From: Tetracladium setigerum
Lineage: Eukaryota > Ascomycota > Leotiomycetes > Helotiales
DNA length: 64,000 nucleotides
Assembly: GCA_031472005.1 (NCBI GenBank)
Contig: PZJY01000012.1
Coordinates: 806,001 to 870,000 of the forward strand
Reading direction: 5' to 3'
Part shown: positions 22,097 through 33,703 of the stretch, piece by piece
Position numbering within the stretch: the stretch's first letter is position 1
Layout: every line of letters starts with the position of its first letter
Program-made: the position numbers and the translations under genes
Notes under the pieces: model-generated
Databases searched by the model: none
Seen by the model: only the letters and a program-made list of their open reading frames with translations
Told to the model about the DNA's origin: nothing

Positions 22097-23851
22097 TCAC
22101 GCTGGCGCCACCACACAACCTTGGCCAGACCCTCGTTCTCGCTCCTCTTCCTTAGTCGCCATGAGCATCATCTCCTCCTTCTCATCCGCCGTCAAATCGC
22201 TCGTCGCCTTGGGTACCTTCCCCCAGACCATCAAGAGTAGCAGACCGACCGCTCCTGCGCCAACACCAAACCAGAACGTGTTCTTGTAACTCTTTCCCAA
22301 CCCTGCCTTCTCAACGGTCGCCGACTGAAGAATATCCGTCAGCCCAAGGCAAACTGCAATACCTAATTGTAACACAGAATTGATTACTCCTCCCGCCAAA
22401 CCCTGCTGCGAGGATGGAAACGTGGTAGTCATAAAGACCGTCATTAGAACGGTGCTGATGTCGATACCGATTGTACTGAGAATGGTTGCTGGGAAGATCC
22501 AAGCCCAATAACTACCCCCGATCGGAACGAGGGCTATAAGCAGCTGGGCACCAACAGCTCCTAGGCCGGAAATTATCAAGAGAACCTTTCCAGGGACCAG
22601 GTGCAAAATATAGCCTTCGAGTATGCTGATCAATAACCCGGCCGTGCCAAGAGGGATATACCACGCAACGATTTGAAGAGGGCTAGCACCCATGATGTTT
22701 TGGAAATAGAGGGTTCCATAAACGGAGAATATGCCCCAGGTACCATAAAGGAGGAATAAGGCGAGCAAGAGAGGTATCATCGAGGGGACTTTGAAGATAG
22801 AGGCGGGAAGAAGAGGGTGTGAGGAGATGTAGCTTTCGATATACGCGGCAGAGAAGAGAGCGAGCATCCCCAAAGCAAAACACACCGGGATATATGGTGT
22901 CTGCCACCCAGATGGAGCATGTGCAGATTGTGTAATGGCAAAAACGGTCAGGGTAAGGCCAGCGATGATCATGAAAGCGCCAGGGTAATCCATCTTCACG
23001 TTAGCCCGAAATGTTCTCTCCCCCGAACGAGGAGTGCGAGGGATCGAAAATATCGAAGTCAATAGTGTGACAGCCGCAAGCATACCGCCAATCCAAAAGT
23101 AAAACCCCCAACGGAGAAATTGCCCAACAATGCCTGCGATCGCAATACCTCCAAAGAAACCGAAGACGGCTGATGTACCATAGATGGCAAACACAAGATT
23201 CTTTCGTGGTCCAGGTCGATAGAGGGAGCCCATGAGCATGACTCCCGCAGGGAGAAAAGCAGCAGCTCCTAAGCCTTGGAGAGCTCGGCACAGATTCAGC
23301 ATAACTGGATTGATACTGAAACCTGCAATGAGGCTCCAGATGAGCAGCCACGCCAGCCCCGACAAGAAGATAGGATAACCTCCCCACATATCGCCGAGGC
23401 GCCCAAAAATGAGAAGAGTACTGGCGATGACAAGGGAAAATGCTGTTGCGGGCCACACGCTTGCTGCCTGTGGGATATCAAGCTCTTTTATGAGTGTTGG
23501 CAGGATAACGGTGAAGCCCGAGACGAAGAACTCGGTCAGAAATTGAGACATGATGATACTGAAAACGAAGGATATTTCGCTCCAGCGAGTTGTAAATATG
23601 GCGGGGCGTTGGCGGCCGAGGCGGTCGATCCGGGCTTCTAATGATTCTTCGGTGGGAGGAGTTTGGGGTGTTGTTGTCTTTTGCGCTTCGTCGTGCGGCG
23701 AGGGCACATTTTCAATTGCGGCATGTTGGTTCGTGTTGGAGGTGCTGCGACCACGGCTAAGGCTTCTTGAAGTTCTTGAAGGGAGATGAGATAATCCTGA
23801 TGCGTTGCTCAAACGTCGAGGAGCTGGTGAGGGAACTTGCGAGAGAGACAT
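22097..23851 (-). CDS. MFS exporter, 14-helix (DHA2/Atr1-like) drug:H+ antiporter family
   Basis: Plasma-membrane proton-coupled exporter. Single exon, 584 residues from the ATG at 23851 (MSLSQVPSPAPRR); an upstream in-frame ATG at 23878 is possible but the second start is the more natural. A Ser/Arg-rich cytosolic tail of about 95 residues precedes the first helix. Then come the family motifs: LLIFGRLGDMWGG after helix 2, RALQGLGAAAFLPAG in helix 4 and AVFGFFGGIAIAGIVGQF in helix 5. About 14 hydrophobic segments end in a short charged tail (LTADEKEEMML). Neighbour: a Zn2Cys6 regulator converges on its 3' end. Substrate cannot be told from sequence. Confidence 0.93.
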   Translation of the reverse strand: MSLSQVPSPAPRRLSNASGLSHLPSRTSRSLSRGRSTSNTNQHAAIENVPSPHDEAQKTTTPQTPPTEESLEARIDRLGRQRPAIFTTRWSEISFVFSIIMSQFLTEFFVSGFTVILPTLIKELDIPQAASVWPATAFSLVIASTLLIFGRLGDMWGGYPIFLSGLAWLLIWSLIAGFSINPVMLNLCRALQGLGAAAFLPAGVMLMGSLYRPGPRKNLVFAIYGTSAVFGFFGGIAIAGIVGQFLRWGFYFWIGGMLAAVTLLTSIFSIPRTPRSGERTFRANVKMDYPGAFMIIAGLTLTVFAITQSAHAPSGWQTPYIPVCFALGMLALFSAAYIESYISSHPLLPASIFKVPSMIPLLLALFLLYGTWGIFSVYGTLYFQNIMGASPLQIVAWYIPLGTAGLLISILEGYILHLVPGKVLLIISGLGAVGAQLLIALVPIGGSYWAWIFPATILSTIGIDISTVLMTVFMTTTFPSSQQGLAGGVINSVLQLGIAVCLGLTDILQSATVEKAGLGKSYKNTFWFGVGAGAVGLLLLMVWGKVPKATSDLTADEKEEMMLMATKEEERERGSGQGCVVAPA

Positions 23852-24672
23852 AATTGTGAAATTTGTCCGATCGATCAAGGATCTTGAATAGTTGCAAAAT
23901 TGACAGTCGAAGTTTCAATTGCGATCTTCAAGTGAAGGACGGAGTCATTATATGAATCGACATGAATCGTCGTCGTCTTAACAACGACATGATTTATAAC
24001 AATTTTCATCATAGTGGGAACTGCACCAGCGAGCAAAGTATATCAAGGTAGTTTTTCCAGGACAAGGTCAAGAAAACATCGGGGTTAACGGCAAGCGGGT
24101 GGTGCTATTCGGCAGAATCTATGGGCTCTCCAACAATTTCTTTCAAGTCTTGTGCATGCATTTGTCAGGAAGAAAGAGATCAATGTCGTCGTGGATTTTT
24201 GGAGTGATGGCAATGCTGCAGTCCTCGAAATGGGAGCTAGTGTCTTGGCTACCTATTAAGGAATCGCGTCGAGTGACAATTGATGTTTCATTGGACCCTA
24301 CGAAGCTGTCCTTGCAACATCGAGGCTTAAATCAGCCTTATCCTGTTGGAGCATATACCCATGTACCGTGAGTGCCATTTTACTGTTCGAAAAGGGAAGC
24401 CAAGGCGCATTTTCGGATTTAAATCGAGATAGATTGTTATATCACTACAAGTTGTAGATTCTTGACATGTTTGTCTTTATCAGCAATAGTAATTACCTCG
24501 TCCTTCCAGTTTCAAGACATTTCTAATACTCTCCCTCTCCCAAATAATATATATATTAGATCCGTAGAACCCTACCAAATACAACTCCCTACGAACAACA
24601 ACAACTACCCCCAGGAGCACATACCAAAGCAGTGAGAACACACCAAGTTTTCTTCACCCAACGCACATCAAC
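23852..24672. other. Intergenic, 0.82 kb, divergent promoters
   Basis: Shared upstream region of the MFS exporter (minus) and the histidine phosphatase (plus). It has a TATA-like run (separate entry). A 90-codon frame at 24099-24371 has no recognisable features and I do not support it. Confidence 0.55.
24545..24557 (+). promoter_or_regulatory. TATA-like element of the histidine phosphatase gene
   Basis: TAATATATATATT about 120 bases before the ATG at 24673, preceded by a CT-rich stretch. The position fits a core promoter; function is inferred. Confidence 0.4.
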
Positions 24673-25538
24673 ATGGCACCCACAATCCACTGTCTCCGCC
24701 ATGGACAAGGCTTCCACAACCTAGGAGCCGGTTTCTACGACCTCCCCGATCCTCGCCTCACTCCCCTAGGCGAACAACAATGCCAAACCCTCCGCCAAAC
24801 CTCCTTCTCAGATCAATCCAAAATCTCGCTAATCACTGCCTCCCCCCTCTCTCGAACTCTCCACACCGCATCCCTCATCTTCAACTCCGCCCTCACATCC
24901 CCAACCAACAGCAAATGCGCACCTCTCATCCTCGCCCTCCCTGACGCCCAAGAAACATCCAACGACCCTTGCGACATCGGCTCCTCCCCCTCTACCCTCC
25001 ACGCAATCACAACCGAAAACAACTGGCCCGTTGATCTCTCCCTCGTCCACGCAGGTTGGAACATCAAAACAGCTGTCGAAAGCAATCGCTATAGTCCACA
25101 AAGCGACGCTATCAAGACTCGTGCGCGCGACACGCGCATCTTTCTCAGGGAGAAGATGAGGGAGTTGGTGGAAGGGGGTGATGAGGATGTGCAGGTGGTA
25201 TTGGTGACGCATGGTGGGTTTTTACATTATTTTACGGAGGATTGGGAGGAAGCTGCTTTGTTTCCGGGGACGGGGTGGAAGAATTGTGAGGTGAGGTCGT
25301 ATGTTTTTGAGGGGGGATTAGGTGTCGTGGGGGGAAGGATGGGGATGATGGAGAGGCGAGGTTGGTGGAGACGAGGGAGAGTAGAGAGATTAGGGGGAAG
25401 ATGTATCCCATGTTTACGAGTGAGAAACAGATGGAGTTGTTTGGGTTGGGGATGCAAGGATGGGGAAGTCAGGGCTTGCAGAGGCCGGATTTGTTGGGGT
25501 TGGTGGTGATGGATGGGAATGTTTCTGTGCAAGTTTAG
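24673..25538 (+). CDS. Histidine phosphatase (phosphoglycerate-mutase superfamily, PMU1-like), 1-base deletion
   Basis: Branch-1 histidine phosphatase. The phospho-acceptor motif CLRHGQGFHN lies at the very N-terminus, followed by DPRLTPLGEQQ and ITASPLSRTLHTA; the second catalytic histidine is in VLVTHGGFLHY. This matches fungal PMU1-like proteins, whose physiological substrate is mostly unknown. After SYVFEGGLGVVGG the reading frame changes to Arg/Trp-rich nonsense. Adding one base to the G6 run at 25329-25334 gives a plausible C-terminus (KMYPMFTSEKQMELFGLGMQ) ending at TAG 25536-25538, 288 residues. No introns. Confidence 0.88.
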
Positions 25539-28440
25539 GTTAGGAAATCCTAGAAGATTGGTCGCGAGGAAGATTGAAGAGGTATTATACATAGACTAGC
25601 AGCAATATCTCGACAGAAACAATAGTGTGATCAATCCATCATGGCCCGTAATGCCTTTAATATGCCAAAAGACAAGCCACTCTCTTCTTTGTTTTGATAT
25701 TGTTAGTTCTAAACCAAAAGGTATGTGAAAGCCGAAATTTATATATGTAATTGGAGAGTTGGTGTGACATGTGATTTAATTTTGTATGCTCTTATTCTTA
25801 TACGACAGGGACAAGAGAGCATAGATACTTAAGTTTCTTAAACTACTACACTCTTGATTCTGAATCGCACGGCGGCTGTATTGCATTAAATTGAATTCAA
25901 CGCATCATTAGCCCGCCGACCTGTTCTTAACCAAACTTTGAAGCAGTGTTTGATGTTTACTTACCCAGTGTCAAACCAGTATGAAGAACAGATTTATTAT
26001 TACTTGTGTTCGAGGAAGGATTCACCATTCGTAACAGGAATACCCCAAGAATGTTTTCGGGACAAGGTGGCGCAATGTTCCAGGTATTTATCTTATCTGT
26101 CACTCCTTGACCCTTCACAAACCGTACAGTATCGTACATTACGTTACAGTAAGTGATAATTGAGATGATTATCCCGTCCCATACGGACGAATAAAGCAAT
26201 GGATGCTAGAAAAAAGCGATTTCAAGTATTGATTTTCGAGCCACGAGCGATAAATTAAAACACACAGATCTCTTTCATTGTGAAGTTAGGTATTTTCTTT
26301 CTTTTTTTCTCTTCCGGATTCTGCAGAAGCAATAACAATTATTTGATTGAGGGGTCGGTGGACAGACAAACTGAAACGGAATGTTTTTCTGAGCTATCAG
26401 AATAATGGAGATGATGCCACAGGATTGAAGGTTAACGTACAGTGTTCAGAATGGAGGGAGGAGGGATGGATGGATAGCAGTACCGAGACAAACCAAAGCA
26501 GGACCCCACCAACATCGACCCTAGATCTGAGATCTGTCAGTGTCTTCAATAATGACATCAGAATAGAAGACACTACACTACTCTACCATTCACACTGATC
26601 TATCTACTGAACACATGGGCAGTAGTTTACAGACATTTCTTCCTAATGTTCTCTTTCACAGAGTGTCAAGTTCGTCATCATGCCCCGGTCCTGTCACATC
26701 CGACGACCCTTACCAAGGGAACTATCGGTTGTCGAGGTACCCGGACCATGAGATCGACACACTTGGCGATGCTATTTGTGAGGAGCATGCCCCCCTGGGC
26801 ACCAATTAGGCGAGGGGATGGAAAATGCATTGGTCCCCTCCAAGGCGACTTTCTTGTCTTTCTTCCAGTCTACTGAGAAAATAGATAGAAGAGAAGAGAG
26901 CTTGGAGTAGTTGATGGAAGATGAGACCTCCGAGCCCATTTATTGGGACTTTGCACTCTGTTTGGTTGCCTCGTCTTCTCGGCATGAGATTCTCAAATCG
27001 AAGAGAGAGGGGGTTTTCTCAGCATACTTTGAACTACAGTACCTCGAGTACATAGCTACAAACCTACCTTGCCTTCATTCATTATTCATTCACTCATTCT
27101 CGCCCGGCCTCGGAGAAGGCGATGGGGTCAACAAATGCTTTGGAAGCGGACGGCAGTTCGATATTGCCGCCGGACAACATCTGGACTCCGCCAAAGAACA
27201 TCCATCCTCTTCATTCTTCGGGAACGGACACAACTCCAGATCACACAAGCAGCAAAGAGGCGCCATCTCGACCGCACGGCCTTGGCCACTATCTCCACAC
27301 CGGAGGAGATGCGAGGATGTGTGTGTGTGCGACAGTGCACTGTGCAGGGGTGGAAAAAGCTTGGTGCCAAGCGATGGGCCAATAGCCGTCGCGATCAACA
27401 CGCCGCCAAATGCGAGAGAACAATCAGCCCAAGTGGTGCTCACTAGAAGCCGGACTTTCCCTCTGGCTAACTTTGCCTTGAAACGCGACACCACCAGACA
27501 CCACGACCTTCACAAGGCCGAAGATGACGAATGTTATTACCGTTGTACTGTGGTACACTCTCACGTTCGTGAAGTCGAGAAGATCCAAAGAACTTAACTT
27601 TGTGTTGTTGAGTTGGCCTTGTGTTCTGGCGAAAATTCTAAATAATGATCTTTGCTGTGGTGGAGTGTGAAAGCTGAGCTTTGTGTGTAACCCCATCGCG
27701 AACTACTTTCCGAATTGGTGCTTGGGAATCGATAGCAGCCAGGGTCCCATCTATCGATTTTGTAACCCCCGAATTCGAGGTTCCACGGCCATTTCTCTCC
27801 ATGGGACTGACATTCTGGAATCTCGATGCTCTCGAGCACGAGCAGGTTGAAGAAGTCCATGCTGGTCTAGATAATAATTCTCGCTTCCTCATGCTACTTG
27901 CAGCCGCCGACCGGGCAGGTATTTGACAAGAATCGAATTCCTCCCGTCCTGCCATGGCTTGACGGGTGCAGCGCAAGCCACCAAAAGATGTCTGATGTGT
28001 GCTCACTTTGCTTCCCCATGCTCCAGACCAGAGCCTCCCCCATGTTCGTCGGCTTCAATAGTTTGCCTGCGGTCGGCAAAAGAAAAGAAAGACGAGCTAG
28101 CATGTTCTCTCAAGTAGTTATATGAATTCCATGTTCCCCTTCTGTTTCAAACTCAACATTCTGCTCGTAATCCTGCATTTGTATGTTTGTTGATGTTTTG
28201 AGCTTTCGTCGCTTCGAGAGTTTGACTTCCCATCATCGGCACCTCCCTCATTGGCTGTCCCAAACAACCCGTTCCATAGTCCTGAGTACAGCACAAGTCC
28301 CGGGATCTTCACGGCATCTTGAGCTGACGTCGCAAGGAACGCCGATCCCTCTCACATTTCAAAATATTTGATTGAGCTTGTTGATTAGGTGTATTGTTGG
28401 TGTTGTGGATGTTGATATACAAGATCACCGGATCCTGAGA
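25539..28440. other. Intergenic, 2.9 kb
   Basis: Long stretch before the DUF8004 gene. Frames such as 26911-27597 (plus) and 27594-27860 (minus, opening MDFFNLLVLESIEIPECQSH) start with ATG but match nothing I know and lack splice support. Part may be a long 5' leader of the DUF8004 gene. The minus frame at 27594-27860 is the only one with a protein-like opening; I do not call it. Confidence 0.4.
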
Positions 28441-30969
28441 ATGTCAAGCTCGCTTGAGAATCAAAACAATCGGCCAAGCCTACCATCCAGAAGATCATCT
28501 TTAACATTTACTTCGCACGAAATATATTCGGGACTTTCCCGGTCGTCTTCCGTTGCGGCACATCCTTCGACACCTGGAGGACTTTCGAGAAATGTAAGCA
28601 GGAGAAACTCAGCCAGAAACCCAACAACCACTGCGATGGGTAGAGACATGAAGGTCAAGAGGTGGGACGGAGCTGCCAGAAAGTCCACTCCATGGGATAG
28701 TCTTCGCAGGGTAAGTCCTTCTCCCATTGTTAGTATACTCGAGCTGAGCCGATATATTTTAGGATCCCGAACTATGGTTTCCAGATGGAAACTGTTTCGT
28801 ACATTTATACGGCCGAGGACAATCCAGAAGAGGACCAGCTTTCAGAATTCCTTACGAAGCTCTTTTGGCTACAAACTGCCGTCCACTCTTGGACAGATTC
28901 CTCGTCGAGATCTTTCCAGAGTCGCCTGTATCCGATATCAGCTACCAAGAAGATGGTGGTTTCTTCGGTCAACCATCCCACAGACAGTACGAATTATTCA
29001 TTCCCGCACCACCTTCCTCAGAAAGAGAGCAAGCTTTTCTGTATCACACCGCAACCCGAAACTTCTTTGCATGGATTTTTGGCAAGCCCCTTGTTGGGAG
29101 CCATCTTGGAGGAGCCTTGGTAGGACTCTTGAACAGTATGCATGAGTTCCGCTCTCAAGGAGAGGATAATGTCCAGGCTGCTCTGGACTATATGGACCAC
29201 GAAGGATACGCAGATATGCGAAACGTTCCGGACCATGCTCTCGGAGTCTTGTTCTTTGCGGAGCATTTCCAGTTTACCGATTTGTGGATCGATGCTTTTG
29301 CGCATTGCGTTGGTATGAACGACATACTGATCACAAGTGCTGGCTTCGAGGTATGTCACTCCTGCAGAGTTCACTTGGATCCCTTACTAACAAAAGTTAG
29401 TGTATGACGAGACAAACCAGAGCATTCATAACTCGCTCACGATTCGAAATGGACATGCGACTCGACGACTGCGGCAATAAATTAGCCTCCTTCCTCTCAG
29501 AAGAACTATCCGAGACACACATCACCCTCACAACGAGCGCAAGGGCACACCTGGACAAGTTCCGGACATTTTTACACTCGTTCTATGTAGCCAAACTTGG
29601 CTACTATCCACCTCAACCTACCGTGTCGGGTAGCCATACATTCCCAACCAGCACGTATCGTCAAATGCGTTCCGAGTTCCAACGCTTATACGATCTCCTT
29701 GTCGATGCTAGCTTGAAAGTCACTGATTCCCTTCCAGCCTCTAGACCGGGAGGCATTTGTGTCTTGCAGAATACTCGAGCTTTCGACAAACTCTACAAAC
29801 ATGAATCCCTACCCTGCCCATTCCCGCTTCTCCCAGAAATTGAGGAAGCACCAGCCAACAAGACACTAAGCAGAAGAATTTCCTGGTACACGAAATCAGA
29901 TAAGATGAAGCCCGACGAACGCCTCGTAACATTTGCCTCTCTCACGAAAGCCACAAACAGAAAGAGCGAGCGACTTTATGACTGCAGTCTTGTTCGAGCA
30001 TATCGTGCCTTCGAAAAGGAGTGCGTCTTCTCTCCATCGAAAGATAAGAGCGAAAAGGCGCTGTCCGCAACTGAAGGACGCAAAGTTCGTTGGCTGTTGA
30101 TTTACTCTATCCTTCAGACCTTGATCTCTGCTACACAAGTCTCAGGTGCTGTGAGAGATGTGCACAATGTGCCATACAATCTCTGCGTTCTGACGGCTGG
30201 ATGTCCACCATGGAAAGGGCAGCGTCCAGTTGAGACACTTCTTCGATCTCAGACTGAGCAGGCAAAGGATGACTACCTTAAATCCATTGTTACATCGGAC
30301 AAGCCACAAGAGCCGGAAGTGATTGCATCAGCAATCAAACCAGATATCGACTACTCGGCACGGATCCATCGAACCGCACCACTTCGCTTGAAGACTGACT
30401 CTACACTTTCAACCTTCGCACTACGAAGAGGGAGTGTAAGAAGAGCGATCAACTCGCTTGGGAGCATGCCAGAACTTCAACATCCAACTCCAAAGCGCGG
30501 CGCCTTCCACGAGATCCTAGTCCATGGGTATGGAAACGGTACCAACCACGTTGTACATACCGCACCTATCGAGGATGTTGTTGAGCAACCTAAGATCCCA
30601 GATGACACCGTTCGCTTCTCGGAAGCAGGCATATCATCTAGATGGTCGAGCTCCTCTTACGGATCGGTTACGGATGAAGTCAGCCCAACATCCAGTGTTT
30701 CCTCTCATAGCCGCCGCATGTCAGATTCGAGTGACACATCTGTATACTCACATGATGATGTCCTAGAAATGCCGATGAGTGGTCTCGGATGGAGAACGAG
30801 CAGCGTGTACTCCGACAGCATGCCTGCACCTCTGGAATTGAAGAATCATCGACCCGAAGATTATGATTATTATATGACCATCACCACCGATGTTATGGTG
30901 GAATATCAAGAAAAGGCGGAGGGTGTTGAGGTTGCTCCTGAGGAGTTGTTGACTTGTATTAATGCTTGA
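28441..30969 (+). CDS. DUF8004 domain protein
   Basis: Conserved protein of filamentous ascomycetes, function unknown. Exons 28441-28710, 28763-29350 and 29401-30969 join cleanly to 808 residues. Introns of 52 and 50 nt have GTAAGT and GTATGT donors; the second has TACTAAC. The order is: Ser/Arg-rich N-terminus; basic stretch (MGRDMKVKRWDGAARKS); the conserved core beginning WDSLRRDPELWFPDGNCFVH and including RNFFAWIFGKPLVG and ALGVLFFAEHFQFTDLW; a mid region (GRKVRWLLIYSILQTLIS) typical of the family; then a Ser-rich disordered tail. The ATG at 28441 is favoured over an in-frame one at 28372. Family is recalled from memory of such proteins, so the name is less sure than the gene. Confidence 0.88.
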
Positions 30970-31418
30970 AGGCAAAATTATTTCGTTTGTTGGAAGGCGG
31001 CGTTTGGAGATATACTTATCGGATTTTGGATATACCCTAGCACACTCATTCGAGAGCTTTCATTTGCAGTTATTGTTGCGATCTGGCTGGCGGATCTGTG
31101 TATTCTAGCAAGTTGGTGGAAAATGTTGGCTCTTGAAAATGTATTCAACATGATCGCTCGGTCGTGCCCAAGGTAGAAGGACAGTGAAAATTCGAAGGTG
31201 ATTCCCAGATTCTAAAAATAATATAACGTGAAGCCATTCTGAAGTCTGAATACCGATTGATAATATATGATCTTCGGATATTTCTTGCAAGAAGAAGAAT
31301 ACCACCGCAAGAAATCCACGGCGTCGACCCCTTGTCTAGCGTCCCAGCACGCGTCTCCCAAATCCCAAATCCAAACCAGAAAGTTCCCCACATCCCTTCA
31401 CTCTCCACAAACAACACA
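30970..31418. other. Intergenic, 0.45 kb
   Basis: Between two plus-strand genes; 3' side of the DUF8004 gene and promoter of dynactin p62. No gene seen. Confidence 0.6.
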
Positions 31419-33127
31419 ATGACCTCCTTTAAACCCTACACATATTTTCAGTGCCCCTGTACCGATACGACAACGCCCACATATCAACTAGACGCCTCAA
31501 CTCTCCTCACACCCTCAGAAGGAGACGACGACTCCGACGAAGGTCAAACGTTCGACCCGCGAGCTCCCCGCGCAAACTACAGTCTCTACCCTTTAGAGCA
31601 CTTGCTATACTGCGAGGACTGCCACCAGATCCGCTGTCCGAAATGTGTTCTAGACGAGATAGTGACTTGGTACTGTCCAAATTGCTTATTTGAGGTTCCT
31701 AGTAGTACTGTGAAGACTGAGGGCAATAGGTAAGTTGTGTTCTGGGCCCCGTTTGGTCGGACATTTAGCTCACTGTGAACTCTTCAATATAGATGTACGC
31801 GGTCATGTTTTCAATGTCCGCTCTGCACCTCTCCTCTCTCAACCTCGAGCATCGAGCAACCCCCTACAGGCTTGGGTGCCGAAATACCGCCCAATAGTGG
31901 CCCATATGTCCTAAATTGCGGGTACTGCAACTGGAGCAGTAGAGAAATCGGCATACAATTTGAGAAACCAAACGCCATCTACTCGCAACTCTCCAAGATC
32001 AAGAATGGCGGCGGGGTTCTGATCACAGCGCGCGAGCGAAGGAAGGAGAGAAAGCGGGAACTCTCTGATTTGGCTTCTGGTGAGGAGGAGGACCATGGAG
32101 AGAAAGCGCTAGAATTGGACCCAGAAGAGAAATTGGACCCCGAAAGCCAATTTTCGAACCTCAAATCCTTCTTTCAATCACAGATCGCGGATACTTCACC
32201 CGTAAGCGCATTGGGATTCTCTGCAGATTATGGGTACAGTTCTCCCGGCAATTTGTCTCGTATAATGGGTCTCTATACTGGCGGTTCCTTCGCAGACAAG
32301 AAATCCAAAAGCAAAATCAGCGTCATGAGAGAAGCTTCCAGTGCCTTGGAAGGCCTACAAATTACCAATCCATCGACCGATGAAGAAATCATCCATAGAC
32401 TCCAGACTGAGGGCTGGGAAAGCACTCCCTCCAGCCTCCAGCGCGAATCCCAACATTCTAAAAGATTCCTCTCTGACCTCCGCCCCTCGCCTACATCCTG
32501 CGCACAAAGCGTTCAAAACGCTGCAAAGCATGCCGTCACATCCTCTCCAAACCAGAATCCAAGGTCCAAACCACGCGCTTCCGAATCCGTCTCGTAGCAC
32601 TAAACTATATTCCCTCCATCACCATCAAACCACTTCAACCGCTATCCACCCCTCTTCTCGAACCCATGAAACCAGTGCAGTATCTACTCACGTTTAAAAA
32701 TCCCTTATTCGAGGGTGTGAAAGTTAGTATAGCTACGCCAACGAAAACACCCGGTCGGTTCGCAAGCAAAGTCACAGTACTATGTCCACAATTCGAAGTC
32801 GGCGCCAACACAGACGCCTGGGACGAGGCACTGCGTGATACATCTTCTTCATCATCCTCTGGCCGCGAGAAACGCCGCACCAAAGCCGAGATGAGCGAGG
32901 GACAGAATCAAGCTGAGGCAGGGAAGATCTGGGAGAGAGGGCGCAATTGGACGAGTGTGGTAGTGGAGGTTGTACCGGCTAGTTTGAGCGTTGATGGACC
33001 GGAGTTGATGAAGAGTGAGGAGTTGAGGAGGGATGGGGGCGTGTTGAAGGGTGATGAGGATGTGCTTGAGATTCCGGTGTTTGTGAGGGTTGAGTGGGAG
33101 GTTGATGGGGAGAAGGAGGAGGGGTAG
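31419..33127 (+). CDS. Dynactin subunit p62 (DCTN4 / ropy-2 type), 1-base deletion
   Basis: Subunit of the pointed-end complex of dynactin, the dynein cofactor for long-range transport and nuclear movement in hyphae. Exon 1 31419-31730, intron 31731-31793, exon 2 31794-33127. Cys-rich zinc-binding pairs are typical: YFQCPCTD, CEDCHQIRCPKC, WYCPNCLFEVPSS, CFQCPLC and NCGYCNWSS, the last being a family hallmark. In the second half the frame ends early (ASESVS); adding one base to the C4 run at 32483-32486 continues into KRSKRCKACRHILSKPE, RFRIRLVALNYIPSITI and LTFKNPLFEGVKVSIATPT, all classic p62. Total then 548 residues, usual length. The break is probably a sequence error. Confidence 0.93.
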
Positions 33128-33703
33128 GGGGGTGGGAGAGGGAGAAGAGGGAGCTGGCTTATTGGTGTGTGTTGGGGGTGGGGAAAATTGCTAATGTGTA
33201 GAGTAGGAAATGGATTTGGGGTTTGTAGAGTTAGATATACATAGAGATGGGGGAGGTGTGATGTGACAGGTGCAAAAATATACCCATTTGAGTTTTGTTT
33301 GCATTTGATGATTTGTTTGCTCGGAATATATCTCTCAACTTCACGTTACAACCTTTCGGCGTATGTTCAGGTCTGGGGACTTGTATGGAAACATGTGGGT
33401 TGTTCGATACTGGTTGACGAGGCCATGAGCATTGTGAAAGTAATAAATATCCGACCTATCGAGCCCTGCCATGGTTCTCTTCTCATTAGTGATCATTGTG
33501 GAAAAGAAAGTCAGTTCAGAGAGTGTCAAGATTTTGGGTATTGACAAGCACTGGTATTGGCAAGTCTATCAGACTGAATTCCTAGCTACGCCTCAAATAA
33601 CACACGAAGTGCAAGAAAATCCCATTCCATGCAACCAGAGAACGCTTTTTGCTAGTACCCATCCATCCATGCCCGCTACCCCTCCGCACCAGACACAAAA
33701 TTT
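33128..33703. other. Intergenic between convergent genes, 0.58 kb
   Basis: 3' regions of dynactin p62 and of eS7. No gene seen. Confidence 0.6.

Noticed and set aside
26911..27597. 228-codon plus-strand frame
   Set aside because: No family resemblance, mixed simple sequence, and several overlapping frames of equal quality.
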